NCBI GenBank assembly: GCA_041860225.1
Contig: CP151794.1
Location: 992,001 to 1,056,000 of the forward strand
Direction of reading: 5' to 3'
Source: Magnimaribacter mokuoloeensis
GTDB lineage: Bacteria > Pseudomonadota > Gammaproteobacteria > Magnimaribacterales > Magnimaribacteraceae
DNA length: 64,000 nucleotides
Shown here: positions 1-7,002 of the stretch, one piece after another
Numbering within the stretch: the stretch's first letter is position 1
Layout: each line of letters begins with the position of its first letter
Translations under genes and position numbers: made by a program
Notes under the pieces: generated by a model
Database searches by the model: none
Seen by the model: only the letters and a program-made list of their open reading frames with translations
Told to the model about the DNA's origin: nothing

Positions 1-381
1 ACTAGCTACAAGAGCACCCTCTTGATAAAGCTTACTCGTCATAAAGGCAGTACTTTTTCCTAGCTGCAAGACTTCAGCTATACAATTGAGTTTACCTTGA
101 CGTGTAGGAGCAAGGAAGCTGACATTTATATCTAATGTCATAGGGACTATCTTAAAATCAAACAAACCCATTAATAAATGTGCCATCGGGGCATCTAACA
201 TTCCTGTAACAAATCCTCCCTGCACTACCTGACCATCTGAATGAGTAAAATCGTGGATGGCTTCAAATTCCATTTCTATTTCGGGTGGTTCAGAACTAAA
301 GCTCGTAACTTTTGCCCCCAAAGTTTCTGTGCAAGGAGCTGAGTCAGATTGAAGTGCCTTTAAGATCTTTAAGTCATCCAT
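1..381 (-). CDS. Partial PaaI-type hot-dog thioesterase (3' end outside window)
   Basis: The minus strand reads open from an ATG at 381 to the window edge, 127 codons. The translation starts MDDLKILKALQ and contains HDFTHSDGQVVQGGFVTGML, the usual pattern of the PaaI/YdiI-like acyl-CoA thioesterases, in which the glycine-rich stretch precedes the long central helix. Later LDINVSFLAPTRQGKL matches the beta-strand that follows. Known members hydrolyse acyl- or aryl-CoA thioesters in the cytoplasm. It diverges from the glutathione transferase/CoA-transferase pair, so the 439-base gap should hold its promoter. The C-terminus is missing, so the specific substrate cannot be guessed. I see no strong Shine-Dalgarno before the ATG. 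Confidence 0.75.
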   Translation of the reverse strand, partial: MDDLKILKALQSDSAPCTETLGAKVTSFSSEPPEIEMEFEAIHDFTHSDGQVVQGGFVTGMLDAPMAHLLMGLFDFKIVPMTLDINVSFLAPTRQGKLNCIAEVLQLGKSTAFMTSKLYQEGALVAS

Positions 382-409
382 AACTGAAGTAATTTTAACT
401 TAAGAAGAT

Positions 410-539
410 GTAGGGTGGTAGATGAAACTTTTTGCTGCGCCCAACCAAAAATTAATTTTAAAGCCCCACCTACCATAGAATGCAGGACACAGCTTGAATT
501 CAGCTAGTGCAGCTTAAATGGGTGACAACTGCATCCTGC
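410..539. other. Cluster of inverted repeats, possibly part of an RNA leader
   Basis: GGTGG (414-418) can pair with CCACC (466-470). GCAGGA (482-487) can pair with TCCTGC (534-539), or alternatively ATGCAG (480-485) with CTGCAT (529-534); these two pairings exclude each other. Between them AGCTTGAATTCAGCT is nearly self-complementary. These signals sit just before the tandem element and may belong to the same transcript. The strand is not known, and no known RNA family was recognised. Confidence 0.35.
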
Positions 540-544
540 TTATG

Positions 545-602
545 AACTGAGTGAGTTACCTTGGAGAGGTTATTTCTGGGGAGAATTAAACGTCTCTCAG
601 TT
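545..602 (+). repeat. Tandem structured element, copy 1
   Basis: The closing stem AACTGAG (545-551) pairs with CTCAGTT (596-602). Inside are a small hairpin ACCT-TGGAG-AGGT (558-570) and a second hairpin TTCT-GGGG-AGAA (574-585), followed by TTAAACG. The inner sequence is nearly identical to copy 2, while the closing stem has a different sequence that is still complementary. That pattern suggests a conserved three-way-junction RNA or DNA fold. It could lie in the 5' leader of the glutathione transferase operon, about 150-220 bases before its start. Confidence 0.5.
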
Positions 603-609
603 ACAAAAT

Positions 610-673
610 AATATCTAGAGGACTTACCTTGGAGAGGTTTTTTTCTGGGGAGAATTAAACGCCTCTTGATATT
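610..673 (+). repeat. Tandem structured element, copy 2
   Basis: The closing stem AATATCTAGAGG (610-621) pairs with CCTCTTGATATT (662-673) at 11 of 12 positions. It encloses the same two hairpins as copy 1: ACCT-TGGAG-AGGT (626-638) and TTCT-GGGG-AGAA. The shared core from TTACCTTGGAGAGG to GGGGAGAATTAAACG is nearly unchanged between copies, which lie 68 bases apart. Tandem aptamers are known in some riboswitch classes, but this core does not match any class I recognise. Confidence 0.5.
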
Positions 674-808
674 GATTACAATTATATATAACTATAAATA
701 TTTTGTATAGTACTATTGTAAAAAAAATTAAGGTATTTATTCTCTCTTTTTTCAGCCTCTTCTACCTTAGTCCTTTTTGACAAATTGGGCTAATATAAAA
801 GAAGATAT

Positions 809-823
809 GAGGAGTAAATTTTG
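809..823 (+). promoter_or_regulatory. Ribosome binding site fixing a TTG start
   Basis: GAGGAG (809-814) lies six bases before TTG at 821. No in-frame ATG occurs before codon 21, which would cut off the first strand and helix of the thioredoxin fold. The TTG is therefore the best start of the glutathione transferase. Confidence 0.7.
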
Positions 824-1447
824 AATCCAATTTTGGAACTATGGGGAGCAGGCACGGCTAGAACTCTAAGACCGATTTGGATGGCCGAAGAATTAGGACT
901 AGTTTACGAGTTATACCCTATTGGACCCAGAACAGGAGAAACTCAAACAGAAGAATATACCTCTCTTAATCCTAAACAAAAAATTCCTCTTCTACGTTAT
1001 GGCAATTTCCTCCTATCGGAAAGTCTATCTATATGCAGATATCTGCAAGAGATTAGCAATTCGAAATTGCCGTTTGCTCCAGAAGACAAAGAACTTAAAG
1101 CTATGGAAGATCAATGGTGTAATTTTATATATGGAGAGCTGGATGAAACATCATTATATGTAATGAGAAGACATTATGACCTTAAGGATATATATGGTGA
1201 CGCTCCTAAGGTTGTGCAGAGTTGTAGAGAGTACTTCAACAGAAACTTAAAAGTTATAGAAGATACGCTTAGTGCGCAGGAAGCAATATGTGGTTCTGAT
1301 TTTAGCTTAGCAGATATTATTCTTGTCACCTGTCTTGATTGGGCTCTTGCATATAAATTTGAACTACCTGTCAATACTTCCGAGTACCATAATAAAATGA
1401 CAAAAAGAGAAGCTTATAAAAAAGCATTACAAATAAACTACAAATAA
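821..1447 (+). CDS. Glutathione S-transferase family protein
   Basis: This 208-residue protein has the normal length of a cytosolic glutathione transferase. Residues 1-78 form the thioredoxin-like domain: the opening strand ILELWG, the cis-proline element QKIPLL (residues 53-58) and the glutathione-gripping pair Glu67-Ser68 in LLSESLSIC. The rest is the all-helical C-terminal domain, with a late ...SLADIILVTCL helix carrying the conserved aspartate near the fold's N-capping box. Members conjugate or reduce substrates with glutathione in the cytoplasm. The subclass and substrate are not clear. It begins with TTG and is followed after three bases by the CoA-transferase gene, so the two are probably one transcript. 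Confidence 0.85.
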   Translation: MNPILELWGAGTARTLRPIWMAEELGLVYELYPIGPRTGETQTEEYTSLNPKQKIPLLRYGNFLLSESLSICRYLQEISNSKLPFAPEDKELKAMEDQWCNFIYGELDETSLYVMRRHYDLKDIYGDAPKVVQSCREYFNRNLKVIEDTLSAQEAICGSDFSLADIILVTCLDWALAYKFELPVNTSEYHNKMTKREAYKKALQINYK

Positions 1448-1450
1448 AGC

Positions 1451-2638
1451 ATGGGACCACTTGAAGGCGTAAAAATATTAGATCTAACCAGCATGATATC
1501 AGGACCGATGGGAGCTATGATTCTGGCTGATCAAGGAGCAGAAGTTATTAAAGTAGAGCCTATAGCAGGAGAGCAGCTCAGACATATGGCGGCACCCCAT
1601 AATGGGGTAAATGCACCTTTCTATTCATGCAATAGAGGTAAAAAATCTCTAGCTATTGATCTCAAATCTGAAGAAGGAAAACAAATATTACTTAAACTTG
1701 TTAAAGAATCAGATGTCTTTATGCAGAACTTCAGACCCGGGACGATAGACCGTATGGGGTTCGGATATGAAACGCTAAAAAAAATTAATTCCGATCTTAT
1801 ATATTTATCGATTAGTGGTTTTGGCGATAAAGGGCCATATGCTAATTCAAGAGTTTATGATCCTGTTATTCAAGCTTTATCTGGTGCTACAGATATTCAA
1901 GCAGATAGAGAGTCAGGCACTCCTAAGATGTTTAGAATAGTAGTTGCAGATAAAGTAACTTCCTTAACTGCTGCTCAAGCAGTTTCTTCGGCGCTTTATG
2001 CAAGAGAAAAAAATAGTTCTGGTCAACATATCAGACTATCTATGCTAGATTCAGTCATAGCTTTCTTCTGGCCTGAAGGAATGACGGGACTGGTATTTAA
2101 AGATAACGAATTCGATGTTAGAAAACTACAAGGTTCACAAGATTTAATTTATAAGGCTAAAGACCGTTATATAACCGCAGGAGCAGTATCAGATGCTGAA
2201 TGGGTTGGAATGTGCAATGCATTGAATATGCAAGATCTAGTAGAAGATGAGCGATTTGCAACATCAGCTGCCAGAGTTGTCAATGCTCAAGAAAGAAAGG
2301 AGATAACAGGTAAGGAAATAGCTAAATGGCATAGCGAAGAAATTCTTGAGAGGTTTCAAATAGAAGGAGTGCCTAGTGCTCCTCTTCTAGATAGGATGGA
2401 ATTAATGGATCATGAACAAATTATTGCTAATCAAACAATTCTTAGGGATAAATACGAAGGATTCGGAGAAGTGAGACAAGCCAGGCCAGCGGCTACATTT
2501 GAAAAAACACCAAGCCAAATCATTAGACCTGCGCCTAAATTAGGGGAACATGGAAAAGAGATATTAGATAACCTTGATATCAATAAAGAAGAGCAAGAAA
2601 GATTATCAAAGGAAGGAAAAGTAATTATTCTGGAGTGA
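1451..2638 (+). CDS. CaiB/BaiF family (class III) CoA-transferase
   Basis: This 395-residue protein matches the class III CoA-transferase family throughout. The N-terminus reads LEGVKILDLTSMISGPMGA with ADQGAEVIKVEP, and RGKKSLAIDLKSEEGK follows. The catalytic aspartate of the family, which forms the acyl-aspartyl anhydride, is most likely Asp137 in YDPVIQALSG. Family members move CoA between carboxylic acids such as formate/oxalate, carnitine or succinate/mesaconate. The specific acids cannot be told from sequence alone. It lies three bases after the glutathione transferase stop, suggesting translational coupling, and converges on the tRNA-Pro gene. The pairing with a glutathione transferase hints at breakdown of an aromatic or halogenated acid, but that is a guess. 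Confidence 0.9.
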   Translation: MGPLEGVKILDLTSMISGPMGAMILADQGAEVIKVEPIAGEQLRHMAAPHNGVNAPFYSCNRGKKSLAIDLKSEEGKQILLKLVKESDVFMQNFRPGTIDRMGFGYETLKKINSDLIYLSISGFGDKGPYANSRVYDPVIQALSGATDIQADRESGTPKMFRIVVADKVTSLTAAQAVSSALYAREKNSSGQHIRLSMLDSVIAFFWPEGMTGLVFKDNEFDVRKLQGSQDLIYKAKDRYITAGAVSDAEWVGMCNALNMQDLVEDERFATSAARVVNAQERKEITGKEIAKWHSEEILERFQIEGVPSAPLLDRMELMDHEQIIANQTILRDKYEGFGEVRQARPAATFEKTPSQIIRPAPKLGEHGKEILDNLDINKEEQERLSKEGKVIILE

Positions 2639-2650
2639 CAAACCAAAAGC

Positions 2651-2727
2651 TGGTCGGGACGGCTGGATTTGAACCAGCGACCACCACACCCCCAGTGTGG
2701 TGCGCTACCAGACTGCGCCACGCCCCG
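2651..2727 (-). tRNA. tRNA-Pro, anticodon GGG
   Basis: Read on the minus strand, this 77-base gene folds fully. The acceptor arm is CGGGGCG paired with CGTCCCG, there is a D-arm with GGTAGCGC, and the anticodon stem CCACA/TGTGG holds the loop CTGGGGG with anticodon GGG. The T-arm has GGTTCAAATCC. The CCA end is encoded (2651-2653). It reads CCC and CCU proline codons. Its 5' end is one base beyond the stop codon of the MerR gene, so it may be processed from the long ribosomal-protein/pheST/ihfA transcript. Confidence 0.97.
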
Positions 2728-2728
2728 A

Positions 2729-3055
2729 TTATTTAATTTTACTCAAGAGTGCTTCAAGATCATCAATTACATTTTTAAGCTTGTTGTCTTGAGGTTCTTC
2801 TCTAAGTTTGGATTGTAAATTCTTTTTTGCTCCAGCAATTGTCATACCTTCCTCATAAAGCAAGGATTGTATTGTCTTAACGAGTTGAATATCTTCTGCT
2901 TGATAATATCTTCTATTTCCCTTCCTTGTTATTGGTTTTAAATCTTTAAATTCTTTCTCCCAAAATCTCAAAGTATGAGATTTAATATTACAAAGATCTG
3001 AAACTTCACTTATAGAGTAATATTTTTTGTCTTGAATTATTTGGCTATCCATCAA
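2729..3055 (-). CDS. MerR family transcriptional regulator
   Basis: This 108-residue protein has a MerR winged-helix domain: YYSISEVSDLCNIKSHTLRFWEKEF at residues 12-36, then the wing with RRYYQAEDIQLVKTIQSLLYEEGMTI. After that is only a short coiled-coil tail with no ligand-binding cysteines. A gene of this kind regularly follows ihfA in gammaproteobacteria, and its function there is not well known. Its start overlaps the end of ihfA by 11 bases (8 if the second ATG, at 3052, is used), indicating translational coupling. The tRNA-Pro begins right after its stop. Confidence 0.9.
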   Translation of the reverse strand: MMDSQIIQDKKYYSISEVSDLCNIKSHTLRFWEKEFKDLKPITRKGNRRYYQAEDIQLVKTIQSLLYEEGMTIAGAKKNLQSKLREEPQDNKLKNVIDDLEALLSKIK

Positions 3056-3341
3056 ATGAAGCTATTTTTTTTCTTAATTTGTTTCCTGCCCTAAAGGTTA
3101 CAACCCGTCTAGCACTAATTGTTACGTCCTCGCCTGTTTTAGGATTTCTTCCAGGTCTTTCTTTTTTTTCTAAGAGATCAAAGTTGCCAAAACCAGACAG
3201 TTTTACCTCTTCATTGTTAATCAAAGCAGTTTTTATTTCATTGAAGAAATCTTCAACTAAAACCTTGCATTCGCTCTTATTTAGACCTATGTCTTTATGA
3301 AGATGCTCTATTATGTCAGCTTTAGTTACAGTCTTGCTCAT
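3045..3341 (-). CDS. ihfA: Integration host factor subunit alpha
   Basis: This 98-residue protein is a member of the HU/IHF family. It begins TKADIIEHLHKDIGLNKSEC, has the beta-arm GRNPKTGEDVTISARRVVTFR with the proline that intercalates into bent DNA, and ends KLRKKIASFDG. Its length and its place directly after pheT are those of IHF-alpha in gammaproteobacteria. With IHF-beta, encoded elsewhere, it bends DNA at specific sites for recombination, replication and transcription. The start codon directly abuts the stop of pheT, so the genes are very likely co-transcribed and translationally coupled. Confidence 0.95.
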   Translation of the reverse strand: MSKTVTKADIIEHLHKDIGLNKSECKVLVEDFFNEIKTALINNEEVKLSGFGNFDLLEKKERPGRNPKTGEDVTISARRVVTFRAGNKLRKKIASFDG

Positions 3342-5372
3342 TCAAACTCTCAATTCTCCGTCCAATTGATTTTTTACTGAGTTTACTATCTTTGTAACAG
3401 CATCATCAATATCAGAATCTTTTAATGTATCACTTAAAGATTGCCAAGTAACTGAAATAGCTAAGCTCTTCTTATCTTCATCAATTCCCTGTCCTTGGTA
3501 AACATCAAATATCTGAATCTCTTTAAATGATTCACCCGCACTAGACTTTATGACTTCTTCAATGTCGCCAGCATTAACTGTCTTATTAACTATAAAAGCA
3601 AGATCTCTGGAGCTTGTGGGGTACTTTGAAAATTGCTTGTAAGTTTTTGTACCTTCAAAATTAAGGGTCTCGATTTCTAGAGAAAAAATAAAGAGGTCTT
3701 TTTTTAGACCTAGGCTATCCAGGTGTGAGGGATGCAATGAACCTATAAATCCAATCACTTTGTTTCTATGTTTGATATTACTCGACATACCAGGATGTAA
3801 AAAATCCAAATTATTTTCTTCAAAACTAAATATACCTTCAGCTTTTGAAAGTAAATCTTGTACAACTCCTTTGAGGTCATAGAATGAAATATCTTGTGAT
3901 TTGCCCTTCCAAGTTGGTTCAGAGATTTTGCCACTCATTAATCCGGCAATTATTTTCTTCTCTGAGACTTTCTTAGAATTTTTAACAATGAAGATATTTC
4001 CCGCTTCAAATAATTTTTGGTTTTCTTGACCGTGATTTAAGTTATGTAAATAAGTATTCACAAGTCCCGAGACAAGACTTGTTCTCATTATCGTCATATT
4101 CTGTGATATAGGATTTTCAACTTTTAAAGTCCCTTCTCCTTGGCCAAATAAAAGATGGTCTTGTTCGCTAATAAATGAGTAACTAATAATTTCGTTGAAT
4201 CCTTTTGATACTAAGGTTTGACTTAAATGATTAGCATTATCTAACTTAGCTTTTTTATAAACAGGTGCTAAAGACTGTAAAGGCAGGGAGTCATAGCCTT
4301 CTAATCTAGCTAACTCTTCAACCAAGTCAGCTTCAATATTTATATCATAGCGCCAAGATGGAGAAACTACGGATACTAAATTTTCAGAGCTCTTAGGATT
4401 AAGTCCTAAACCCTTTAAGTAACGAATTGCTGTTTTTTTTGAAATATTTGTTCCAAGTATTCGGTTTGATCTTTCTAAATCTAAACTTATATTCTTATGT
4501 TTAGGAAATTTATTTTTTAGGCTCGAGGAGGCTACAGAGCTAAAATCTCCTCCTACGGTTTCTTTTAACAAGGCGCTAGCTCTTTCTAGAGCAAGTTCTT
4601 GAATTTTAAAATCGACACCTCTTTCAAATCTGAGTGAAGCATCTGTCTGAAAACCATAACGTCTGGCCTTACCTCTAATAGAAGAAGGTTTAAAATAGGC
4701 GCTCTCGAGAAAAATTGACTTAGTAGAATTAGAAACAGCAGTCTCTTTTCCACCCATAATACCTGCAAAAGCAACTGCACCCTTATCATCGGAAATAACG
4801 AGACAATCACTATCCAGCTCTACCTGTTGATCATCAAGCAAAGTTATTTGCTCTTTATTTTGAGCAGTTCTAACAGAAATGTTTCCATTCAATGTATCTC
4901 TATCAAAAGCATGCAGAGGTTGGCCAAGTTCAAGCAAAATATAATTAGTTATATCTACAACAGGGTCTATGAGCTTTTGATCACTTAACTTTAATCTTTC
5001 AGCAATTAATGGTTGTGTCTTAGCATCGATAGAAATATTTTTAAGAGTCCTACCAAAATAGGACGGTCCTTCAGGACAAACTTTTATTTTTATACTATCT
5101 GTAAAAGAGTCATGAACTTTTGGTATTTCAGGCAAGTATAATTTTAAATTATTAATAACGGCTAATTCTCTTGCAACTCCCAAAACACTGAAACAATCTC
5201 CTCTATTTGGAGTGATATCTAGCTGAATTATGGAGTCTTTACCAGTAATCTTGGAATTGATGTTCTCAAACCCATCAACTTCAAGGCCAGCCATAGTTAA
5301 TTGGGCACAGATATCTTCAGTAGATAAATCGATATCAATAAAATCTTTGAGCCAATTCTTACTAAATTGCAT
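3342..5372 (-). CDS. pheT: Phenylalanine--tRNA ligase beta subunit lacking its OB-fold domain
   Basis: This is the beta subunit of the (alpha-beta)2 enzyme that charges tRNA-Phe. It has 676 residues against about 795 in Escherichia coli. The N-terminus (MQFSKNWLKDF, then TMAGLEVDGFE) and the next block (DITPNRGDCFSVLGVARE) are well conserved. Between them, at about residues 37-50, the whole EMAP-II-like OB-fold tRNA-binding domain of roughly 115 residues is replaced by a short linker. The B3/B4 domain (ITNYILLELGQPLHAFD), the B5 domain, the B6/B7 catalytic-like core and the C-terminal anticodon-binding FDX domain (KYPTSSRDLAFIVNK) are present. The reading frame is intact, so this looks like a real domain loss, not a frameshift. 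It is part of the rplT-pheS-pheT-ihfA operon. Confidence 0.95.
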   Translation of the reverse strand: MQFSKNWLKDFIDIDLSTEDICAQLTMAGLEVDGFENINSKITGKDSIIQLDITPNRGDCFSVLGVARELAVINNLKLYLPEIPKVHDSFTDSIKIKVCPEGPSYFGRTLKNISIDAKTQPLIAERLKLSDQKLIDPVVDITNYILLELGQPLHAFDRDTLNGNISVRTAQNKEQITLLDDQQVELDSDCLVISDDKGAVAFAGIMGGKETAVSNSTKSIFLESAYFKPSSIRGKARRYGFQTDASLRFERGVDFKIQELALERASALLKETVGGDFSSVASSSLKNKFPKHKNISLDLERSNRILGTNISKKTAIRYLKGLGLNPKSSENLVSVVSPSWRYDINIEADLVEELARLEGYDSLPLQSLAPVYKKAKLDNANHLSQTLVSKGFNEIISYSFISEQDHLLFGQGEGTLKVENPISQNMTIMRTSLVSGLVNTYLHNLNHGQENQKLFEAGNIFIVKNSKKVSEKKIIAGLMSGKISEPTWKGKSQDISFYDLKGVVQDLLSKAEGIFSFEENNLDFLHPGMSSNIKHRNKVIGFIGSLHPSHLDSLGLKKDLFIFSLEIETLNFEGTKTYKQFSKYPTSSRDLAFIVNKTVNAGDIEEVIKSSAGESFKEIQIFDVYQGQGIDEDKKSLAISVTWQSLSDTLKDSDIDDAVTKIVNSVKNQLDGELRV

Positions 5373-5373
5373 A

Positions 5374-6369
5374 TTAAAATTGGTCTAGGAAACGTATATC
5401 ATTTTCAAAAAATGCTCTTAGATCAGGTATGTCATATTTCAACATAGCCATTCTCTCAACACCTAATCCGAAAGCAAAGCCATTATACTTAGTTGTATCA
5501 ACTCCCACTCCTTCAAGGACATTAGGATGAACCATGCCGCATCCCAGAACTTCAAGCCAATTCTTATTCCAACGTATATCTGCTTCAGCAGAAGGTTCGG
5601 TAAATGGAAAATAAGAAGGTCTAAATCTCAATTCAACCTCTTCACCAAAAAAGTCTTCTAAAAAATCATTCAGTAATCCCTTCAGCTGAGAGAAAGAAGC
5701 ATTTTCTTCCACAACCAATCCTTCGATTTGATGAAACATAGGGGTATGAGTTAAATCAGAATCTTTTCTATAAACCTTGCCCGGGCAAATTATTCTATGA
5801 GGAGCTTCGCTCTTCTCCATTGTTCTAATTTGAACTGGTGAAGTGTGAGTTCTTAATAATCCAGAGTTATTCAAGTAAAAAGTATCGTGCATGTCCTTAG
5901 CTGGGTGATCTTCAGGGACATTTAAGGCTTCAAAATTGTAATAATCAATTTCTGCTTCTGGACCCGCTTCAATATCAAAACCCATCCTTTCAAAAAAACC
6001 ACAAATATCTTGTATTGTTCTTGAAACTGGATGCAGAGAACCTTTTTTTGATTGAAGTCCTGGAAGGCTTATATCTACCTTCTCATTTGCTAGCTTTTCT
6101 TGGTTAGCCGCCTTAGTCAAAGAAGAAGTAAGTTTAAGGTAATCAGCTTCAATATCAGATTTTAAGATATTTAGAAGCTTTCCTGCTTCCTTTCGTAATT
6201 CAGGTTCCATAGAACCTAATGATTTTAAAAGTAGATTAACCTCCCCTTTTTTTCCCAAAAAAGAGCGGTACAGGTCATCTAATTCCGACTGTTGAGTAGC
6301 TTGCTCAAATTGACTCTTAGATAGAGATTTTAAGTCAGAGATTGTTTGTTTGAGGGCTTCTAAGTTCAT
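5374..6369 (-). CDS. pheS: Phenylalanine--tRNA ligase alpha subunit
   Basis: This 331-residue protein is the catalytic alpha subunit of PheRS. It has an N-terminal coiled coil (residues 1-85) that grips tRNA-Phe. The class II motifs follow: motif 1 near GPEAEIDYYNFEALNVPEDHP, motif 2 near RIICPGKVYRKDSDLTHTPMFHQIEGL and motif 3 in GFAFGLGVERMAML. Length and order match the E. coli protein. One base separates its stop from pheT. The ATG at 6369 has no Shine-Dalgarno; a perfect seven-base inverted repeat sits directly before it and a TATAAT box just beyond, so a separate, very short-leader transcript is possible. Confidence 0.96.
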   Translation of the reverse strand: MNLEALKQTISDLKSLSKSQFEQATQQSELDDLYRSFLGKKGEVNLLLKSLGSMEPELRKEAGKLLNILKSDIEADYLKLTSSLTKAANQEKLANEKVDISLPGLQSKKGSLHPVSRTIQDICGFFERMGFDIEAGPEAEIDYYNFEALNVPEDHPAKDMHDTFYLNNSGLLRTHTSPVQIRTMEKSEAPHRIICPGKVYRKDSDLTHTPMFHQIEGLVVEENASFSQLKGLLNDFLEDFFGEEVELRFRPSYFPFTEPSAEADIRWNKNWLEVLGCGMVHPNVLEGVGVDTTKYNGFAFGLGVERMAMLKYDIPDLRAFFENDIRFLDQF

Positions 6370-6396
6370 GATCTAACTATACTTTAGATCATTATA
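6370..6396 (-). promoter_or_regulatory. Possible pheS promoter -10 and start-codon hairpin
   Basis: On the minus strand TATAAT (6396-6391) is followed at once by GATCTAA-AGTATAG-TTAGATC, a perfect 7-base inverted repeat with a 7-base loop that ends one base before the pheS ATG. If TATAAT is a -10 box, the leader would be only about 15 bases long. No good -35 box stands at 16-18 bases. The hairpin could instead regulate translation in the read-through transcript from rplT. Confidence 0.35.
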
Positions 6397-6433
6397 CCCA
6401 CAATATACGGTTGCTAATTACAGGAAATAAAAA

Positions 6434-6793
6434 TTAAGCAGCTAGCTGAGATTTGGCTTGTTCAGCAATCATTGTGAACGCTTCCTTATCATTCACAGCA
6501 AGACTAGCAAGAACTTTTCTATCTAGGTCTATATTTGCTTTCTTTAGTCCAGCTATTAGCTGACTATAAGTCAGGCCATTATCTCTGGCTGCAGCATTTA
6601 TCCTGACAATCCACAAAGAGCGGAAGACCCTCTTCTTAACTCTTCTATCTCTGTAAGCATACTGTCCAGCTCGCATAACGGCTTGCTTTGCGACTTTGTA
6701 AGTCCTACTTCTTGCACCCCTGAAACCCTTAGCTTGTTTAAGTACTTTCTTATGCCTAGCTTTGGCTTGAACGCCTCTTTTTACTCTTGCCAT
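6434..6793 (-). CDS. rplT: 50S ribosomal protein L20
   Basis: This 119-residue basic protein begins MARVKRGVQAKARHKKVLKQAKGFRGARS and carries the conserved RDRRVKKRVFRSLWIVRINAA block, both diagnostic of L20. L20 binds 23S rRNA early in large-subunit assembly. In E. coli it also represses translation of rpmI and rplT by binding a pseudoknot in the mRNA; whether that occurs here cannot be judged by eye. It follows rpmI by nine bases. Confidence 0.98.
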   Translation of the reverse strand: MARVKRGVQAKARHKKVLKQAKGFRGARSRTYKVAKQAVMRAGQYAYRDRRVKKRVFRSLWIVRINAAARDNGLTYSQLIAGLKKANIDLDRKVLASLAVNDKEAFTMIAEQAKSQLAA

Positions 6794-6802
6794 TTCTTTC
6801 TC

Positions 6803-7000
6803 TTATGTTTTTATTTTTAACATCTTATCTACTAGCACTTGATCCCCTTTAGCTATCTCAGTGGTGCCTCTAAGTTGTCTTTTTCTTTTAGTTTTCATTT
6901 TAGTGAGGATATGGCTTTTATTGGCTTTTTTCCTCTTTAGACCAGAGCCTGTGCTTTTGAATCTTTTACTTGCTCCGCTATGTACTTTTAATTTACTCAT
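6803..7000 (-). CDS. rpmI: 50S ribosomal protein L35
   Basis: This 65-residue, strongly basic protein reads KLKVHSGASKRFKSTGSGL and then HILTKMKTKRKRQLRG, the standard L35 pattern. Length equals that of E. coli L35. It lies two bases after infC and nine before rplT, the conserved infC-rpmI-rplT order. Confidence 0.98.
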   Translation of the reverse strand: MSKLKVHSGASKRFKSTGSGLKRKKANKSHILTKMKTKRKRQLRGTTEIAKGDQVLVDKMLKIKT

Positions 7001-7002
7001 AA

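Larger units (their letters stand above)
382..820. other. Divergent intergenic region with structured elements
   Basis: This 439-base gap lies between the divergent thioesterase and glutathione transferase genes. I see no convincing protein gene. It holds a cluster of inverted repeats at about 410-539 and two tandem copies of a foldable element at 545-602 and 610-673. After these comes a very AT-rich tract (about 674-770) that could carry promoters for the plus-strand pair. No -35/-10 pair with good spacing stands out. Confidence 0.7.

Noticed and set aside
545..673. Tandem glycine riboswitch
   Set aside because: GGAGAG ... CTCTCAG and the tandem form look similar at first, but the conserved core around CCGAAGGGGC is absent and the folds differ.
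382..820. 6S RNA, SRP RNA, tmRNA or RNase P RNA
   Set aside because: None of the known conserved blocks of these RNAs were found on either strand; the region is too short for tmRNA or RNase P.
2431..2721. 96-codon minus-strand reading frame
   Set aside because: It runs through the tRNA-Pro gene and the 3' end of the CoA-transferase gene; it is a shadow.
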